Shown here: piece by piece, positions 7,000-9,550 of the stretch | Layout of the letters: each line of letters starts with the position of its first letter | Numbering within the stretch: the first letter of the stretch is position 1 | NCBI GenBank assembly: GCA_003695835.1 | Contig: RFHN01000082.1 | Span: forward strand, 1 to 9,550 | Direction of reading: 5' to 3' | DNA: 9,550 nucleotides | DNA from: Armatimonadota bacterium | Lineage (GTDB): Bacteria > Armatimonadota > Fimbriimonadia > Fimbriimonadales > ATM1 | Notes under the pieces: generated by a model | The model's database searches: none | Told to the model about the DNA's origin: nothing | The model's input: only the letters and a program-made list of their open reading frames with translations | Program-made: the position numbers and the translations under genes

Positions 7000-7770
7000 A
7001 TGCAACAGTTGAAGGGAAACTGGGTCGTGCCCACGTCATTGATGACGTTGATCTTGGGCTTCACGCTGGTGGCAGCATGGAAGATGCCCAAGCCACAGGG
7101 TTTCGCCCCTTATAGCTCGCGCCTTCTGGACTCCAGTGGCGGGCCGCCGCTGGACGTCATGCAGACGCTCTTCGAGCGCGAGCAGGAGATTCAAAACCTA
7201 CGGCAACAGGTCACGGAGCTCCAGACAGCTCTCGGCGAGCAGTCCTCACAAGCGCAACTGCTCAATCAACAGCTCCAGGATCTCAAGGTGCTTGCGGGTC
7301 TGGTCGAGGTCGAAGGCCCGGGGATCGAAGTCGTCCTGCAAGACAGCAAGAATCCGCCCAACGATCCGATTCTTCAGCCGGAGTACGTCATCCACGAAGT
7401 GGACATCCTTCGCGTCGTGAACGAGCTCTTCATGAGCGGCGCTGAAGCGGTGGCGGTGGGCAAACAACGGGTCGTCGCCACGACGTACTATCGGTGCGAG
7501 GGACCGGTCGTCAACGTGAAGGGCGTACCGATTTCATCGCCGGTGGTCATCCAGGCGATCGGCGACCCCGACACTCTGTACGGCGCGTTGACGATGCCCG
7601 GTCGAGTCGTGTACCAGATTCGGGAAAACGACCCACAGATGGCGGTGGTGCGGAAGGTGGAAAGGTTGGTGCTTCCGGCCTACACCGGAACGACAAAGCT
7701 ACAGTACGCGAAACCCGTGCTTCCCGACAAAGACGAGAAGGAGGAGAAGAGGGAGGGTAGGTCTCGGTGA
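7000..7770 (+). CDS. DUF881 family membrane-anchored coiled-coil protein (YlxW/YlxX-like)
   Basis: A 256-residue protein with one N-terminal membrane segment (about 10-27), a predicted coiled coil rich in Glu, Gln and Leu (about 57-97), and a conserved extracytoplasmic domain. The domain shows the DUF881 pattern: VEVEGPGIEVVLQDS (102-116), YVIHEVDILRVVNELFMSGAEAVAVGKQRVV (129-159), TTYYRCEGPVVNVKGVPISSPVVIQAIGDP (161-190) and an LTMPGRVV end (197-204). The C-terminal tail (about 242-256) is strongly charged. Bacillus carries the DUF881 proteins YlxW and YlxX between divIB and sbp; only one copy is present here. The biochemical role is not established; position suggests a division or envelope function. 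The ATG at 7000 is the only good start at this point, 10 bases after the ftsQ stop. The frame is open further upstream, but that part lies over ftsQ. The start is preceded by an A-rich stretch, not a clear Shine-Dalgarno site. Confidence 0.9.
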   Translation: MQQLKGNWVVPTSLMTLILGFTLVAAWKMPKPQGFAPYSSRLLDSSGGPPLDVMQTLFEREQEIQNLRQQVTELQTALGEQSSQAQLLNQQLQDLKVLAGLVEVEGPGIEVVLQDSKNPPNDPILQPEYVIHEVDILRVVNELFMSGAEAVAVGKQRVVATTYYRCEGPVVNVKGVPISSPVVIQAIGDPDTLYGALTMPGRVVYQIRENDPQMAVVRKVERLVLPAYTGTTKLQYAKPVLPDKDEKEEKREGRSR

Positions 7771-8150
7771 CCGTCCTCATCCCGATCCTGGCGCTGATCG
7801 TCGGCGGCTTGATCGCCTTCTTCTTTCCGCAACTGGTCTCGTGGATTCAACCCGTCTACGTCGGTGTGGCTGCCGTCGTTGGATTGGATGCCGTGCTCGG
7901 AGGCGCGAGGGCGGCTGCCGAAAATCGCTTCCGCGTGGACATCTTCATCACCGGGTTCATCACGAACATCTTCTTGGCGACGGGCCTCGTCTTCCTTGGC
8001 GCGCGGCTCGGAGTGGATCTCTATCTCGCGGCGGTGATTGCGCTCGGCGGACGCATGTTCCTGAACGCCAGTGTGCTTCGCCGGATTCTGCTAACCAAGT
8101 GGGCAGATGCTCGAGAGCAGAGACGAGCAGAACAAGGATCAACGCAATGA
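7767..8150 (+). CDS. sbp: Sbp, small basic membrane protein (DUF1290)
   Basis: A 127-residue membrane protein, close in length to Bacillus Sbp. The family block is clear: LDAVLGGARA (40-49), FITGFITNIFLATGLVFLGARLGVDLYLAAVIALGGRMF (60-98) and VLRRILLTKW (103-112). Hydrophobic segments lie at about 3-20, 25-44, 58-78 and 84-100, followed by a charged cytoplasmic-type tail. The function is unknown; the gene is regularly found just upstream of ftsA/ftsZ next to DUF881 genes, so a division or envelope role is inferred. The GTG start at 7767 overlaps the DUF881 stop in GTGA. A GGGAGGG stretch (7751-7757) lies 9 bases upstream as a possible Shine-Dalgarno site. Confidence 0.93.
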   Translation: MTVLIPILALIVGGLIAFFFPQLVSWIQPVYVGVAAVVGLDAVLGGARAAAENRFRVDIFITGFITNIFLATGLVFLGARLGVDLYLAAVIALGGRMFLNASVLRRILLTKWADAREQRRAEQGSTQ

Positions 8151-9427
8151 GTTGGATGGTTGCTACATTTGGCAGTAGTGGGAGAAACGACGCTCCTGGG
8201 CGTCAGGTTGCCGCCATGGACATCGGCAGCACGAAAGTCGTCGCGGCCGTGGCGGAATTGGAAGGTCAGAACCGCCTGCGAGTCGTGGCGACCGGCACCG
8301 CCCCGTGCAACGGTGTCCGCAAAGGCTCGGTCGTTGACATCGAAGAAACCGCCCAAGCGATTCTTGCGGCTATCCGCTCTTGCGAGCAGATGATCGATTC
8401 CAAGATCCTCTCCGTGGTCATGGGAATCACGGGAGATCACATCTCCGGGACGCGGAGCACGGGGCTCATCCCCATCACACCGCCCGGCCGGCAGATTCAG
8501 CCGGGAGACGTCGAGAGGGTGATCAATCACAGCCGTACGATGCCGGTAGAGAGTGATCGCCAGCTCCTCCATGCCGTGCCGATTTCGTTCAAGGTGAACG
8601 GCCAGGCGGGCGTGCACGACCCGGTTGGAATGAACGGAGAGCGGCTGGAGGTCGTGTCGTTCTTGGTAACGGGCAACAAGAGTCAGATCTTGAACCTCGA
8701 ACGATGCGCCGAGCGTGCTCAGCTCCGGATTGACGATATTGTGCTCCAGATCATCGCCACCGCCGAAGCCGTTTCGACGCCGACCGACCGGCAAGCCTCG
8801 TGCGCCGTGATTGACATCGGCGGGTACTCGACCGACGTCGGCGTCTTCCGAGAGGGCGGTATCGTAAGCATGGGCCTCGTGCCGATCGGAGCCGCATTCA
8901 TCACATCCGATCTCGCCTACCTCATCAAGACGCCGGCAGAGGAAGCAGAGGAGTTGAAAAAGCGATACGGGTGCGCTATCGCCTCTACCGTCGGAGAAAA
9001 GGAAACGGTGCCGGTGAAAAGAATCGGCGAGGACAAGCCTCGGGCCATGCTGCGCCGCGTGTTCTGCGAAATCATCGAAGCCCGTGCGCAAGAGATCCTC
9101 GAACTTTCGAGGAAGGTGATCGAGAAGTCGGTGCCGGTGGAAGAGCTGAGTGCAGGGGTGATCCTCACGGGAGGGGGAGCCAAATTGCCGGGAATGGACG
9201 CGCTGGCGGCAAGAGTATTCGGGGGCGTGCCGATCCGAGTTGCCGGCCCCATGCCGCTCGCGGGGCTTGGGGATGTCATCAGCGACTTGGAGCATTCCTC
9301 CATCGTCGGCCTGCTCCATCACGCACGCCGACTGGCCTCGAAACGAGTCCAAAAGCCGGAGCAGAGGGGCTTCTTAGGCAAATTGAAAGATCTTTTCGGC
9401 GACGCCGGCGAGGAGGAGATTTCCTAA
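8147..9427 (+). CDS. ftsA: FtsA, actin-like membrane anchor of the Z ring
   Basis: A 426-residue actin-fold ATPase that tethers FtsZ filaments to the membrane and helps recruit later divisome proteins. The ATG at 8147 overlaps the sbp stop in ATGA, with AAGGA (8134-8138) 8 bases upstream. The frame is open further upstream, but that part lies over sbp. Motifs: phosphate-1 MDIGSTK (24-30), the FtsA-specific 1C region (about 86-168, including GITGDHISGT at 93-102), phosphate-2 VIDIGGYSTDVGVF (221-234), VPIGAAFITSDLA (245-257), AEELKKRYG (267-275) and the adenosine motif ILTGGGAKLPG (339-349). The C-terminus carries an amphipathic helix, GFLGKLKDLFGD (408-419), the usual membrane-targeting element, followed by a short acidic tail. 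Two motifs differ from the common form: GGGTTD is GGYSTD and PIGG is PIGA. SHS2/1C features and the position before ftsZ exclude MreB, PilM and DnaK. Confidence 0.96.
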   Translation: MSWMVATFGSSGRNDAPGRQVAAMDIGSTKVVAAVAELEGQNRLRVVATGTAPCNGVRKGSVVDIEETAQAILAAIRSCEQMIDSKILSVVMGITGDHISGTRSTGLIPITPPGRQIQPGDVERVINHSRTMPVESDRQLLHAVPISFKVNGQAGVHDPVGMNGERLEVVSFLVTGNKSQILNLERCAERAQLRIDDIVLQIIATAEAVSTPTDRQASCAVIDIGGYSTDVGVFREGGIVSMGLVPIGAAFITSDLAYLIKTPAEEAEELKKRYGCAIASTVGEKETVPVKRIGEDKPRAMLRRVFCEIIEARAQEILELSRKVIEKSVPVEELSAGVILTGGGAKLPGMDALAARVFGGVPIRVAGPMPLAGLGDVISDLEHSSIVGLLHHARRLASKRVQKPEQRGFLGKLKDLFGDAGEEEIS

Positions 9428-9475
9428 GCCGGTGCGCGCGTTCCCACAGAATCGAGCAAAATACGGAGAACCAAC
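9428..9475 (+). promoter_or_regulatory. ftsA-ftsZ intergenic leader with ftsZ ribosome binding site
   Basis: The longest non-coding gap in the window (48 bases). ACGGAGAA at 9463-9470 contains GGAG (9465-9468), 7 bases before the ftsZ ATG, which is well placed as a Shine-Dalgarno site. No convincing -35/-10 pair and no U-tract terminator are visible. Confidence 0.6.
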
Positions 9476-9550
9476 ATGAGTGCAGAAAAATCAACAGTCA
9501 AGAAGCAAGCGGTCATCAAGGTCGTGGGCGTGGGCGGCGCTGGCAACAAC
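9476..9550 (+). CDS. ftsZ: FtsZ, tubulin-like division GTPase (first 25 codons)
   Basis: Only the N-terminus is in the window; the gene runs off the right edge. FtsZ polymerises with GTP into the Z ring and is anchored by FtsA. The visible residues begin MSAEKSTVKK and continue into AVIKVVGVGGAGNN (12-25), the first strand and first nucleotide-binding loop typical of FtsZ. The ATG at 9476 is supported by the GGAG site upstream and by the short N-terminal extension usual for the family. Position right after ftsA confirms the call. Confidence 0.96.
   Translation, partial: MSAEKSTVKKQAVIKVVGVGGAGNN

Noticed and set aside
7841..8146. Upstream extension of the ftsA frame
   Set aside because: It overlaps sbp, and the start at 8147 gives a normal FtsA with a ribosome binding site upstream.
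8021..9352. A 443-codon open frame on the minus strand opposite ftsA and sbp
   Set aside because: It is antisense to strongly recognisable sbp and ftsA, has no family motif that I recognise, is rich in Arg, His and Asp as expected of a reverse-complement frame in GC-rich DNA, and has no good ribosome binding site.
1..9550. A novel defence, mobile or biosynthetic system
   Set aside because: Every long stretch is explained by conserved cell wall and division genes; no direct repeats, integrase or transposase motifs, RNA genes or composition shifts were seen.

Overview
This is a stretch of a bacterial division and cell wall (dcw) cluster. All genes lie on the + strand and are packed head to tail: mraY (3' end only), murD, ftsW, murG, a fused murC-ddl, ftsQ/divIB, a DUF881 membrane protein, sbp (DUF1290), ftsA and the first 25 codons of ftsZ. 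Nothing suggests mobile DNA, CRISPR, rRNA or tRNA. Apart from a 10-base gap (ftsQ to DUF881) and a 48-base gap (ftsA to ftsZ), every base is coding.

The DNA is GC-rich by eye, with a consistent codon style throughout. The order murG - (murC-ddl) - divIB/ftsQ - DUF881 - sbp - ftsA - ftsZ resembles the Bacillus-type arrangement (murG-murB-divIB-ylxW-ylxX-sbp-ftsA-ftsZ). This points to a member of the Terrabacteria side of the tree rather than a proteobacterium. GC-rich coding, a MurC-Ddl fusion, and DUF881 plus Sbp together would suit a deep lineage such as Armatimonadota or a relative, but I cannot settle the phylum from this window.

Bases 1-3947 hold the lipid II branch: MraY makes lipid I, MurD adds D-Glu to UDP-MurNAc-L-Ala, FtsW polymerises septal glycan and MurG makes lipid II. 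Bases 3944-6259 hold one polypeptide carrying MurC (adds L-Ala) and Ddl (makes D-Ala-D-Ala). Bases 6246-8150 hold three membrane proteins: FtsQ/DivIB, DUF881 and Sbp. Bases 8147-9550 hold the cytoskeletal pair FtsA (membrane anchor) and FtsZ (ring). Most junctions are GTGA/ATGA or longer overlaps, so translation is probably coupled and the window is probably one polycistronic unit. No internal promoter or intrinsic terminator could be supported.

I see no novel system. The points worth a second look are variations inside conserved genes: the MurC-Ddl fusion and the missing murB, an unusual NNSMCTN motif in MurD, an incomplete HHH motif in MraY, altered ATP-binding and PIGG motifs in FtsA, and a 56-base ftsW/murG overlap with an internal ribosome binding site.
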